This document shows positions 29,430 through 38,126 of a stretch of DNA of 64,000 bases, piece after piece. Within the stretch, counting starts at the first letter, position 1, and every line of letters begins with the position of its first letter. The DNA lies in NCBI GenBank assembly GCA_943913645.1, contig CALTYZ010000008.1:32318-96317 (forward strand), given 5' to 3'. The notes beneath the pieces are model-generated. The model saw only the letters and a program-made list of their open reading frames with translations. It ran no database searches and was not told where the DNA came from. Source of the DNA: an uncultured Corynebacterium sp. GTDB taxonomy: Bacteria; Actinomycetota; Actinomycetes; Mycobacteriales; Mycobacteriaceae. Both the position numbers and the translations under genes were made by a program.

Positions 29430-29885
29430 CTATGATTGGGTGTCGGCCGGCCGCGGCCAGACGAGCTCAAAGGTCTCGCACTGCACGATCTCTGCGTCGG
29501 AAAATGACTCTCTTGCACCCCTACTGGCGCGGGTGAAGAACTCCCGGTGGCTATCGCGCCAGTAACGCAGCGTGCCATCGCCTTCCCCTTCGGTGGCAGC
29601 GAACTGCGGTGTGACATTGAGAAACGCGACCTGTTCGACGCTTATAGTCTTGATTATCGCGACCGGCGTGCCTGCGCCGTCGAGCACAATGCTCAGGGTG
29701 CCAACCTGGACTGACGGGTCGCACGGCCAACTCGTGGTGGCTGTTTTTCGCCCAGTGAGGACCAGCTCTGCTAGTTCATTGGCCATCGCCGGCGAGTCTC
29801 CAAAGCTCAAGGCTGGTGGGAGTTGGGTTTGTGTCGGGTCGTATGCGTGGACGAACCGCCACAGGATGGCATTCGTGTTATTCAT
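29430..29885 (-). CDS. ASCH-domain protein
   Basis: 151 residues, consisting of a single ASCH (PUA-like) domain: FGDSPAMANELAELVLTGRKTATTSW at the start, then PVAIIKTISVEQVAFLNVT and AATEGEGDGTLRYWRDSHREFF. ASCH proteins are RNA-binding or act on modified nucleosides (one E. coli member is an N4-acetylcytidine amidohydrolase). The role here is unknown. It is divergent from the Mrr-like gene, with a 120-base AT-rich gap containing both promoters. Confidence 0.85.
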   Translation of the reverse strand: MNNTNAILWRFVHAYDPTQTQLPPALSFGDSPAMANELAELVLTGRKTATTSWPCDPSVQVGTLSIVLDGAGTPVAIIKTISVEQVAFLNVTPQFAATEGEGDGTLRYWRDSHREFFTRASRGARESFSDAEIVQCETFELVWPRPADTQS

Positions 29886-30005
29886 AGGAAATTTTTGCCT
29901 GCTGCAGTACTTGGTGGTGGTACCTTACCTAGGGCACCTTAGACTCTAAATTCCGCTGGTTAAAGAGCTCGTTACTTCGCTGTTATTTGTTAGAAGGGGA
30001 CCGGA

Positions 30006-31076
30006 ATGGACGTTGTTGGAATAATGGCAAAGTGCTGGGGGCTCCACACGGATAGCGTGGGGAACATCTCTGGTGGGGAGGGTACGATTTCGCTTGGTTG
30101 GGACGAAGTAGGTGATCTGCGCGAACTTGCGACGACGCGGGCGGCGATCACGAAGGCACTGGTCGCGAATGCGCCGCAGGAAACTCCGCAACGTGTGGCG
30201 AGTGCATCGAGAGCGCTGTATAAGTTCGCGCATGAGATGAAACCCGGTGACATTGTCGTGGTGTCATCAAAATCCGATGCTGCAATCAATATCGGCAAGG
30301 TCACGGGTTCGTATTATTACGACTGTGAGGCAAAAAAGCGACGTCACCGCAGGTCTATCGAGTGGCTGCGGGTAGGTGTCGTGCGGACCGTCTTTAGCCA
30401 AGCAGCCTTATGCGAATTCGGCTCAACCCTCGCTGTTTTTCCCATTCGGATCCACAAGGATGAAGTCGTAGCCATCCTCAATAGTGACTCTGAGGATTTG
30501 GATGCGATTTCCAAAGCGCTTAATCAACTGACATACGATCGGGAAATTGAAGATGAGGTCGCCGTACCTTATGCAGAGCAGATCGAGCAACAAACTCGAG
30601 ACTTCATTGTCGGCAAGCTCCACGACGAGATTTCACCGGCTGACTTCGAACGCTTCATCGCAGATCTGGTGGGCTGTTTCGGCTACCACGCACGCGTGAC
30701 ACGTCAGACGCACAGTACCTCTGCGAGTGTAATGGCCGGCAAAGACGCCCTTGGCCTGGAGCCGCCACATATTTTCATCCGTTTAGCGCAGCAGCTCAAT
30801 GAAATCAGTGGTGCTGATGTCGAGAGCGTCCTCGGCGCGCAGGAGGGGCATGCTGCGCACCGGCTGCGTGACGCTGATGAGCTGAATGTGCTTGTGACTC
30901 TCGGCCGGTTTTCGGATGAGGCGTTGGCGATCGAACACCAGCGCTCAGGGGTGCGCTTGCTTACCGGCGAGAGCATCGCCCGACTGGTCACGCAGGTCTA
31001 TGATCGGCTTCCGCTGCGATGGCAAACACTCATTCCTCTGCAGCCAGTGCTCGCCGTCTCCGAAAGAAGCTGCTAG
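30006..31076 (+). CDS. Mrr-type restriction-system protein, apparently without nuclease active-site residues
   Basis: 356 residues. The N-terminal part (8-150: WGLHTDSVG, ISLGWDEVGDLREL, GDIVVVSSKS, INIGKVTGSYYYD) is the EVE/PUA-like domain found at the front of some Mrr-like endonucleases. Residues 210-290 align with the Mrr catalytic fold (DFERFIADLVGCFGYHARVTRQT, DALGLEPP). Where the family has the metal-binding Asp, this protein reads S-A-S (239-241), and the QxK motif reads R259-L260-A261. It may be an inactive homologue that still senses modified DNA. GAAGGGGAC precedes the ATG. Confidence 0.78.
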   Translation: MDVVGIMAKCWGLHTDSVGNISGGEGTISLGWDEVGDLRELATTRAAITKALVANAPQETPQRVASASRALYKFAHEMKPGDIVVVSSKSDAAINIGKVTGSYYYDCEAKKRRHRRSIEWLRVGVVRTVFSQAALCEFGSTLAVFPIRIHKDEVVAILNSDSEDLDAISKALNQLTYDREIEDEVAVPYAEQIEQQTRDFIVGKLHDEISPADFERFIADLVGCFGYHARVTRQTHSTSASVMAGKDALGLEPPHIFIRLAQQLNEISGADVESVLGAQEGHAAHRLRDADELNVLVTLGRFSDEALAIEHQRSGVRLLTGESIARLVTQVYDRLPLRWQTLIPLQPVLAVSERSC

Positions 31077-31504
31077 CCCTCAATGATCAACCCCAGGTGG
31101 ATGCTTTCTAGTTCGTATTCACCTGGGCCGGCTGGAAGCTGTTGCAGCTCGTGCGCGGTGGCGGGGGAAACAGGAATGATCCATCCGTGCTTGGGGTCAA
31201 GCACCGGGCTCACGCCCGGGCGCGATGGTGTGAACGTCACGGCACGCTCGACATTCTTGCTGGTGAGCTGGATGGGCCCGCGCAGCTGTTGCAGGGCAGT
31301 CAGCGCCGCTGTTGTGGTGGTGATGATAATGAGTTTTTCATCAGTGTCGGGGGACAGGTTCGCGGTGTGTACTGCCAGCGTCTCAACCTGGACCCGCTCA
31401 ACACGTGCGGGGTATTGTGCCAACGCGTTTTTCGTCGTGGCTGCTCGGCGGGTGTCACCCATCAACGCGTGGATGAAATCCATGAAGGACTGTGTAAAAG
31501 ACAT
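31073..31504 (-). CDS. Conserved-looking hypothetical protein
   Basis: 143 residues; I do not recognise the family. It has no signal peptide or membrane helix. It contains a run of threonines (ITTTTAALTALQQL), a ribosome-independent-looking middle and a C-terminus ending GEYELESIHLGLIIEG. Its 3' end overlaps the end of the Mrr-like gene by four bases (convergent), and its start lies 45 bases from the divergent BrkB gene. The ribosome binding site is weak. Codon use looks like that of neighbouring genes, which supports its being real. Confidence 0.55.
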   Translation of the reverse strand: MSFTQSFMDFIHALMGDTRRAATTKNALAQYPARVERVQVETLAVHTANLSPDTDEKLIIITTTTAALTALQQLRGPIQLTSKNVERAVTFTPSRPGVSPVLDPKHGWIIPVSPATAHELQQLPAGPGEYELESIHLGLIIEG

Positions 31505-31549
31505 GGTCGGAAGTGTAATGCGCGCACGCCTAGGGCTTAGAGTGAACGT

Positions 31550-32689
31550 ATGGCGAAAATACCAGAGGGGATCTCGCACCGCGCGGAGCTGATCTTGCCA
31601 TATGGGGTTGGTGAGCTGCAGCTTGTCGAACCGCGATCGCACTTCGACGACCCGCTGGCGCTTGGCCACCGCTTGACACGCCCTGCATGGAAGCTCGTGC
31701 TCAAACGGGTGGTGTCTGACTTTTCTGAAGATGCGATGGTGGATCGTGGTGCAACGCTGACGTACTACGCGGTGCTCTCCCTGGCGCCCATGTTGCTTGC
31801 GGCGTATTCGATTGTGGCGTTGGTGCTGCCGCGAGAAGATGAGTCGGTCAACGCGCTGCTGACCGACCTTATTGCTAACTACGTGCCGTCTGAACTGCAG
31901 CAAGAGGCGCTCGGCTTATTGTTGACTATTATTGGCACACCCGCGCAGAGCACCGTGGCGCTTTCAGTGTCGGTGGTCATCTCGTTGGTGTCTGCTTCTG
32001 CGTATGTGCGCTCGTTTGCCCGCAACGCAAACCTGATTTACGGGCGCACGGAAGGTCGCAACATTGTCGTGACGTGGACGACGATGTGGCTGATCACGCT
32101 TGTCATGGTGGTGGGGGCAGTGATCATCATCCTGGGTGCATTGCTCACCGATTCGATCGTGGCGGCCGTACTCGGTCCGATTGCGCGCCCGCTGCAGCTG
32201 GAAGGAGCCTTGAACTATCTCACCAGCATTTTTTTGCCGGTGTGGGCGTACGTGCGGGTCCCGGTGATTATCATTACCGCAATCGCATTGATTTCTGTGC
32301 TGTACTACTTCGCGCCGAATGTGCGCCCGGGCCGGTTTCGGTTGGTGTCGCTGGGGGCAACGCTAGCGCTGCTTGTCATTGGTCTGATCTGGTACGCGTT
32401 TAGCTGGTACCTCTCAGTGGTGGGCATTCGATCGCCGTACGGGGCGTTTGGCACGGTGCTGGCACTTTTGGCGCTGGTGTGGGTGATGAATATTGTCCTG
32501 CTTGAAGGTGTGAAGATCGATGCTGAAGTGCTTCGCGCTAAAGAACTGCAGGTCGGCATGGATTCAGGTTCGCTTATCCAGGCGCCACCGCGCTCAAACG
32601 AGGCAGTGAAATTTCGCCTGCAGCAAGAGTCGTGGGTGCAGCGCTCGGTGCAAGAAATTCAAGCTCACCTATCGCACGATCAAAAGTAG
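31550..32689 (+). CDS. YihY/BrkB family inner-membrane protein
   Basis: 379 residues with six or so hydrophobic segments. Signature stretches are DRGATLTYYAVLSLAPMLLAAYSI, SASAYVRSFARNANLIYGRTEGR, VLYYFAPNVRP and YGAFGTVLALLALVWVMNIVLLEG. Family members are called ribonuclease BN in old annotations, which is wrong for this membrane group; roles in transport or envelope stress are suspected. About 60 N-terminal residues are soluble. It is convergent with the POT transporter gene. Confidence 0.87.
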   Translation: MAKIPEGISHRAELILPYGVGELQLVEPRSHFDDPLALGHRLTRPAWKLVLKRVVSDFSEDAMVDRGATLTYYAVLSLAPMLLAAYSIVALVLPREDESVNALLTDLIANYVPSELQQEALGLLLTIIGTPAQSTVALSVSVVISLVSASAYVRSFARNANLIYGRTEGRNIVVTWTTMWLITLVMVVGAVIIILGALLTDSIVAAVLGPIARPLQLEGALNYLTSIFLPVWAYVRVPVIIITAIALISVLYYFAPNVRPGRFRLVSLGATLALLVIGLIWYAFSWYLSVVGIRSPYGAFGTVLALLALVWVMNIVLLEGVKIDAEVLRAKELQVGMDSGSLIQAPPRSNEAVKFRLQQESWVQRSVQEIQAHLSHDQK

Positions 32690-32773
32690 GACAGGTGAGA
32701 GTAGGGCAGGCGAGCGCCCCAAGCATTGTTGCGATTCTGGCATCGGCGCAGCGGCCGCCTCGGAGGACGCATC

Positions 32774-34282
32774 TTATATCTCGGGGGAGACTTGAGGCGG
32801 GACCGGTGGGGCGCTGACCCCGTCGTCGGCCTCGTTGTTGTTCCGGCTGGGGTGCCGCCGAGCGCTGTGCGCAACTGCCAGCCCGAGGGTGAGTGGTACT
32901 GCACCTACCAGCACTACATACTGGCGCTCACTGGTGGGATTCGTCGGGTCGTAGAGCGCTGATGCAGTGCCTGCAAGTGAGGTGCCGATCGCCATGGTGA
33001 GAAAGTACAACGCTGCGAACCGGGTGCGAAACGCTGTGGGGGCATAGGTGCCAGTAGATGCCATCCCCACTGGGCCGATGCAGAGTTCGCCGAGTGACAT
33101 GCACAGCACGCAACCTGCGAGGACGAAAAACGGAGTTGAGTTCGCGCCGCCGCCTACCCACGGCAGCAGTATGAACATTCCGGCGCCGGCTAAGGCGAGG
33201 CCAAGGCCCATCGCTACCCGGCGCGGTGGTGCAAATCTGACCATGAGCAGGGCCATCGGTAGGGAAAACACGAGGATGTAGAACGGGTTGAGCGATTGTG
33301 TCCAGGCTGCTGGGATGGTGAACTCGCCGATTGTGCGGTCGAGGCGCTGATCTGAGTACACGGCGAAGACCCCGGCGGTTTGCGCGAACAGTGCCCAGTA
33401 GGCGGTGGAGCAGACGAATAAGGGGATGAATTCGCGCACACGCTGGCGTTCCTGCTCGTTGACTTTGTTGGAAGTAAGGACCTGGGCAAACAAACCACCT
33501 GCTGCGGCCACTGTGAGCACAAACAGGCTCGTGACCACCGTGTCGGGGGTGAGTGTTTGGTTGGCGAGTAACCCAAGCGTCGCTGCGGCGCAAGCTAAAA
33601 CGGTGCCGATCACTGCGAGTGCGTGCGAGACGGCGATGGGTTGGGTGGGCTGGTTGATGTGCTTATGGTGAAGCACACTGCGCACACGCCGGCGCAGCGT
33701 GAGATAGAACACCGCCCCGATCAGCATCAGCACGGCGGCTGCGGCGAAACCGACGTGGTAGCCGTAGCGTTGCGCAAGCCATCCTGTGATCAGTGGTCCG
33801 CACAGGGCACCGACATTGATGCCGAGATAGAAAATTTGAAAGGCGGCCTCGCGTTTGCCGCTGTCTGTGCCTGAGGATGCGGGGAAGGCTGATCCGAGCA
33901 AGGTGATCGCGGCTGTTTTAAGCAGCCCCGAGCCTAAAGCGACGGCGAAAAGGCCGGCACCCAACCCGGCGTAGCCCGGCACAAGGGCGAGCATGAGGTG
34001 GCCGGCAACGAGCATCCCGCAGCCGGTGAGCAGGGTGCGTTCGGCGCCGAGGATGCGATCCCCCACCCAGCCACCGGCGTAGGTGAACAGGTACAGGCAG
34101 GCCCCGTAGGCGCCGACGAGCGCGGTTGCTTGTGGCTTCGGCATACCCAGGTCCTGGTACAGGTAGTACACCAAGATGGCTTGCATGCCGTAGAAGCTGA
34201 ACCGCTCCCAGGCTTCTACCCCAGCGAGGGCGGTGACAACACTGCGACGAGCCTGGGTTGAACGATGTTCAATTTTGCACAT
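32774..34282 (-). CDS. POT/PTR-family proton-coupled peptide transporter, biotin-operator-linked
   Basis: 502 residues with 12 or more helices. POT signatures include VEAWERFSFYGMQAILVYYL (the E-x-x-E-R-like entry motif is reduced to EAWERF), FQIFYLGINVGALCGPLI (PTR2 signature) and SLGELCIGPVGMA. The substrate is likely a small peptide or modified peptide. ATG 34282 is chosen: a TATTAT -10 box ends 8 bases before it, implying a leaderless transcript. A BioQ-like palindrome (34258-34272) covers codons 4-8, so regulation by biotin status is inferred. The frame stays open to 34354, beyond this start. Confidence 0.87.
   Translation of the reverse strand: MCKIEHRSTQARRSVVTALAGVEAWERFSFYGMQAILVYYLYQDLGMPKPQATALVGAYGACLYLFTYAGGWVGDRILGAERTLLTGCGMLVAGHLMLALVPGYAGLGAGLFAVALGSGLLKTAAITLLGSAFPASSGTDSGKREAAFQIFYLGINVGALCGPLITGWLAQRYGYHVGFAAAAVLMLIGAVFYLTLRRRVRSVLHHKHINQPTQPIAVSHALAVIGTVLACAAATLGLLANQTLTPDTVVTSLFVLTVAAAGGLFAQVLTSNKVNEQERQRVREFIPLFVCSTAYWALFAQTAGVFAVYSDQRLDRTIGEFTIPAAWTQSLNPFYILVFSLPMALLMVRFAPPRRVAMGLGLALAGAGMFILLPWVGGGANSTPFFVLAGCVLCMSLGELCIGPVGMASTGTYAPTAFRTRFAALYFLTMAIGTSLAGTASALYDPTNPTSERQYVVLVGAVPLTLGLAVAHSARRHPSRNNNEADDGVSAPPVPPQVSPEI
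34258..34272. promoter_or_regulatory. BioQ-like operator at the start of the POT transporter gene
   Basis: A 15-base site, TTGAAC-GAT-GTTCAA, with perfect 6-base arms. It matches the corynebacterial BioQ (TetR family) box as I know it (TGAAC-N3-GTT). It lies just downstream of the predicted start of the POT gene, where a bound repressor would block transcription. The TetR gene itself is not in the window. Confidence 0.6.
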
Positions 34283-34346
34283 ATTCGCGCATAATAGGCG
34301 CTGTGGCGCGTGGCCGTGGCTGATAAAGTCAAGTTCTAAACCTAAA

Positions 34347-34361
34347 TTGAACACTGTTCAG
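34347..34361. promoter_or_regulatory. BioQ-like operator in the bioA promoter region
   Basis: TTGAAC-ACT-GTTCAG, near-identical to the site at 34258-34272 and 89 bases from it. It lies 34 bases before the bioA GTG, over the region where the -10 and start of transcription would be expected (TAAATT at 34343-34348). This fits repression of bioA-bioD by a BioQ-type regulator. Confidence 0.65.
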
Positions 34362-34394
34362 TTTTTCACCACGGTTCTGCCCAGGAGATGCAGC

Positions 34395-35684
34395 GTGCAC
34401 GAAACCCTCACCCCCGATGACATTGCTCGTATCGACGCCGCGCACATCTGGCACCCCTACGCCGAGCCAGGCCTGTGCACCTACCCAGTCGCCAGCGCCC
34501 AAGGGGCCCGGATCACCCTCCACGATGGCCGGGTACTCATTGACGCCATGTCCTCATGGTGGGCTGCTATTCACGGCCACAGCAACCCACGACTGATCGC
34601 TGCAGCACACAACCAGATCACCACTATGAGCCATGTGATGTTCGGTGGATTGACCCACGAACCGGCAGCGCTGCTGACCAGCCGGCTGCTGACACTCACC
34701 GAGGGCCACTACAGCCAGGTCTTCTACTCCGATTCAGGCTCCGTGGGCGTTGAAGTGGCAATGAAAATGGCGCTGCAATACGCCCGCGGCTGTGGACACC
34801 CTGAACGCACCCGCTTTCTTACCTGGCGCTCTGGCTATCACGGCGACACATTCGCAACGATGAGTGTGTGCGACCCAGACGGCGGCATGCACGCGATGTG
34901 GGGCACGGCAGTACTGGCGCAGCAGGTGTTCGCACCACCCCCGCCGCCGCTGGGGGCGTCAATACGCGAATGCGCACAATACCTCGAAGAATTTGCTGCA
35001 CTGATCAGCGACGATATCGCCGCAGTCATCATTGAGCCCGTGGTGCAGGGTGCCGGAGGTATGCGCTTCCACGACCCCGCGCTGGTGCAGGGAGTGCGGC
35101 GACTCTGCGACGCCGCAGGTATCCCTTTAATCGCCGATGAAATCGCCACCGGCTTCGGGCGCACCGGGGAACTGTTCACAACACTGTCCCACGGGGTAGT
35201 ACCCGACATCTTATGCGTTGGCAAAGCCCTCACCGGCGGATTCATGACTCTGGCAGCCACCCTAGCTACCGAGCAGATCGCCACGGGGATGCAGCCGCGT
35301 GCCCTCATGCACGGCCCAACGTTCATGGCAAACCCACTCGCGTGTGCCGTTGCTGCTGAATCCCTTGCGATCATCGCCGAAGGCGCATGGCGCGACCAAG
35401 TGGCCATGATCGCGCGGCACCTCAAGCAAGGGTTGGCTGCACTGCGCAATGCGCCGGGTGTCGTCGATGTGCGGGTACTCGGCGCAATCGGAGTAGTAGA
35501 AATGGACCACCACGTAGCCATGCGCGAAACCACCGAGGCAGCCATGGGTGAAGGGGCGTGGATCCGCCCCTTCGGGCGGCTGATCTACACCATGCCACCG
35601 TATGTGTGCACCAGCGAAGACATCGTCACCATTTGCCGAGCAATGACGGCGGCAACGCGCGCCGCAGGAAGCGAAACACTGTGA
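34395..35684 (+). CDS. bioA: Adenosylmethionine-8-amino-7-oxononanoate aminotransferase
   Basis: 429 residues. This PLP class III aminotransferase makes 7,8-diaminopelargonate (DAPA) with SAM as amino donor. The N-terminus has DAAHIWHPYAEP and AMSSWWAAIHGHSNP, then FYSDSGSVGVEVAMKMALQY and WRSGYHGDTFATMSV. The PLP lysine is in CVGKALTGG, after ADEIATGFGRTG. The start is the GTG at 34395 with AGGAG before it; the longer frame overlaps the POT gene. bioD overlaps the stop by four bases. Confidence 0.96.
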   Translation: MHETLTPDDIARIDAAHIWHPYAEPGLCTYPVASAQGARITLHDGRVLIDAMSSWWAAIHGHSNPRLIAAAHNQITTMSHVMFGGLTHEPAALLTSRLLTLTEGHYSQVFYSDSGSVGVEVAMKMALQYARGCGHPERTRFLTWRSGYHGDTFATMSVCDPDGGMHAMWGTAVLAQQVFAPPPPPLGASIRECAQYLEEFAALISDDIAAVIIEPVVQGAGGMRFHDPALVQGVRRLCDAAGIPLIADEIATGFGRTGELFTTLSHGVVPDILCVGKALTGGFMTLAATLATEQIATGMQPRALMHGPTFMANPLACAVAAESLAIIAEGAWRDQVAMIARHLKQGLAALRNAPGVVDVRVLGAIGVVEMDHHVAMRETTEAAMGEGAWIRPFGRLIYTMPPYVCTSEDIVTICRAMTAATRAAGSETL

Positions 35685-36406
35685 TTGTTTGCATAACTGG
35701 GACCAACACCGACGTAGGCAAAACCGTCGCCACGGCGGCACTTGCCAGTGCGATCGCGCAAGCCGGTGCAGAAGTAGTCGCCGCGAAACCAGTCCAAACC
35801 GGGGAAGCGCCAGGGCAGGGGGATGCCGCCGTGATCAGCGCACTCGCCGGAGTGCCCGCATTCGAGCGCTGGCGCTACCCAGAACCACTCGCCCCGAATG
35901 TGGCTGCCCGCCGGGCACAGCGAACAACACCGCCACTGAGAGACGTCGCAGCCTGGGTGCGCGGGTTCGACGCAGACAACCGGGTCGTCTTGGTCGAAGG
36001 TGCCGGCGGGCTGCTGGTTCGCCTTGGCGGCGCGCCGGGTGGCGAATACACGCTGGCAGACATCGCACTTGAGCTTGGTGCACCACTTGTGGTGGTGACT
36101 TCACTTGGGCTTGGCAGCCTCAATCTCGCGGAGCTGACCTGCGTATACGCCCATAGCCGCGGGCTTGTAGTCGCAGGGCTCATCGGTGGGATGATCCCTG
36201 CCGAACCTGATCTGGCAACTCGGCTCAATGTCGAAGAACTTCCGCGCGTGACCGGGGTGCCGTACTGGGGCTCATTGCCCGCCGGTGCAGGCTCGTTGGG
36301 GGCTGGTCCTGCGCACGATGCTGGTGCAGGCAATGAGACCAATGAGGCGTTTGCCGCAATGGCCTGGCGCTGCTTGCAGCCGGCCGTCGCAGCGCTGTTA
36401 GGTTAA
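35681..36406 (+). CDS. bioD: Dethiobiotin synthetase
   Basis: 241 residues. This ATP-dependent enzyme closes the ureido ring of biotin from DAPA and CO2. The P-loop is ITGTNTDVGKTV, with KPVQTG and LVEGAGGLLVRLG following. The GTG at 35681 lies inside the bioA stop (GTGA), showing translational coupling. bioB and bioF are not in the window; corynebacteria typically lack part of the early pathway. Its end overlaps prfC by four bases, convergently. Confidence 0.95.
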   Translation: MIVCITGTNTDVGKTVATAALASAIAQAGAEVVAAKPVQTGEAPGQGDAAVISALAGVPAFERWRYPEPLAPNVAARRAQRTTPPLRDVAAWVRGFDADNRVVLVEGAGGLLVRLGGAPGGEYTLADIALELGAPLVVVTSLGLGSLNLAELTCVYAHSRGLVVAGLIGGMIPAEPDLATRLNVEELPRVTGVPYWGSLPAGAGSLGAGPAHDAGAGNETNEAFAAMAWRCLQPAVAALLG

Positions 36407-38055
36407 TCAGCAACCAGTGTTTCCATCGTCAGCTCTGGGTGCTCTTTCTCCACAAAGGCGAGCTTCCACTTATCTCCAAACAGCGCGATCAGCTCACCAT
36501 CTGAACGCGTGAAAATCTCGACCCCGCGCTGCCTGCCAAGCTCAGGTGCCGATTGGACATCCGTGCGCCGTGCCACCGTATAGGGAATCGCCTCGGTGAC
36601 CGTCTCGACGTTGTATTCCAGTTCCATCCGTGCCTGCATGACTTCGAACTGCATTGGGCCGACAGCAGCCATGACAGGGGCGGCATCACCACGGGCGTCA
36701 TTGCGCAAAATCTGCACCACGCCCTCCGCATCAAGCTGTTCCAGCCCTTTCCTGAACTGCTTATATTTACCCAGCGACTTCGCGCGCAGCGTGCGAAAGT
36801 GCTCTGGGGCGAACTGTGGCATCGGCGGATACTGCACCTTGCGGCCGGTGAAAATCGTGTCCCCCGGGGCAAGCGCACCGGCGTTGACCAGCCCAATGAT
36901 GTCACCGGGGAATGCTGTTTCCACCGTGCCGCGGGAGCGCCCGAACACCGTCAGTGCATATTTGGTGGAAAAACTGCGACCAGACTGGGCATGGGTGACC
37001 TGCATTCCCCGGTCGAACTCCCCAGAGACCACGCGCATAAACGCCAGGGTGTCACGGTGGTTGCGATCCATGCCCGCCTGGATCTTGAATACCACACCGG
37101 AGAAATCATCATCAACGTCGCGCTGCGTATCCATCGCTGTTGCCGATGCCTCAACCGCCTGCATATCCCCAGCCCGGCCTGTGGGGGCGGGCGCGATAGC
37201 GCACAAGGTATCTAAAATTTGGTGCACGCCGAAGTTCAGCATGGCGGAGGCGAAAATGATCGGGGAGGTCACGCACTGCTCGAAAAGTTGCTGGTCGTGC
37301 ACGGCACCGTCGGCAAGCAACAGCTCTGCCTCTTCAACCGCCGTCTCCCACACCTCCCCCTCACGCTCAAGCGCCTCCTGCGGTACGTAGTGCTCCTCAG
37401 GCGCAATAGTTGAGCCGCCGGCGGTACGAATGAAGTGCACATAGCTATCAATATCGCCTGAGCTCGCAATGTGGGCGAGCCCACGGAAATCACCCGCTTC
37501 GCCCACTGGCCAGTACAGCGGGGTCGGTTGCAGGTCGATCTCGGTGACAATCTCATCGACCAATTCCAGTGGTTCACGGCCAACCCGATCCCATTTGTTA
37601 ATCACAGTGATGATCGGCAATCCTCGCGCCTTGCACACCCGAAACAGCTTCAAAGTCTGAGGCTCAAGACCTTTGGCGGCATCGATAAGCATGACCGCGG
37701 CGTCAACGGCGGAGAGCACACGGTAGGTGTCTTCTGAAAAGTCCGCGTGGCCAGGGGTGTCCACCAGGTTGATCACGTAGGGCTCACCGCTATGACCGCT
37801 TGGAGCGTACTCAAATTGCAGCGCAGAGGAAGCAATCGAGATGCCGCGGTCTTTTTCCATCTCCATCCAGTCCGACACGGTCGCACTTCGCCCGGCCTTG
37901 CCGTGTACCGCCCCAGCCTCGGCAATCATGTGCGCATGCAGCGCTAGTGCCTCGGTTAGCGTGGACTTACCCGCATCGGGGTGGGCAATCACGGCGAAGG
38001 TACGGCGGCGAGCTGCCTCCGAGGCCGTCGAACGCGGAGAGGTCGCAGTGCTCAT
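36403..38055 (-). CDS. prfC: Peptide chain release factor 3 (GTPase)
   Basis: 550 residues. This translational GTPase recycles RF1/RF2 from the ribosome. G1 is AHPDAGKS, the switch region holds DRGISI, G3 is VDTPGHADFSEDTYR and G4 is INKWDR. Downstream are domain II (TIFTGRKVQYPPMPQFAPEHFR) and the C-terminal region with VGPMQFEVMQARMELEYNVE. The length is normal. It is divergent from the flavin reductase gene. Confidence 0.96.
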   Translation of the reverse strand: MSTATSPRSTASEAARRRTFAVIAHPDAGKSTLTEALALHAHMIAEAGAVHGKAGRSATVSDWMEMEKDRGISIASSALQFEYAPSGHSGEPYVINLVDTPGHADFSEDTYRVLSAVDAAVMLIDAAKGLEPQTLKLFRVCKARGLPIITVINKWDRVGREPLELVDEIVTEIDLQPTPLYWPVGEAGDFRGLAHIASSGDIDSYVHFIRTAGGSTIAPEEHYVPQEALEREGEVWETAVEEAELLLADGAVHDQQLFEQCVTSPIIFASAMLNFGVHQILDTLCAIAPAPTGRAGDMQAVEASATAMDTQRDVDDDFSGVVFKIQAGMDRNHRDTLAFMRVVSGEFDRGMQVTHAQSGRSFSTKYALTVFGRSRGTVETAFPGDIIGLVNAGALAPGDTIFTGRKVQYPPMPQFAPEHFRTLRAKSLGKYKQFRKGLEQLDAEGVVQILRNDARGDAAPVMAAVGPMQFEVMQARMELEYNVETVTEAIPYTVARRTDVQSAPELGRQRGVEIFTRSDGELIALFGDKWKLAFVEKEHPELTMETLVAD

Positions 38056-38126
38056 AATCGCGTGATTCTAGTGGCCAGCAGCTTGCTGGTGGGAATCGTG
38101 CTCGCCGTGACGGTAGTCTCGCCTCC

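Noticed and set aside
29915..29950. TACCTTACCTAGGGCACCTTAG as a DtxR iron box
   Set aside because: The halves are not in the inverted orientation of the DtxR consensus, and neither neighbour is an iron gene.
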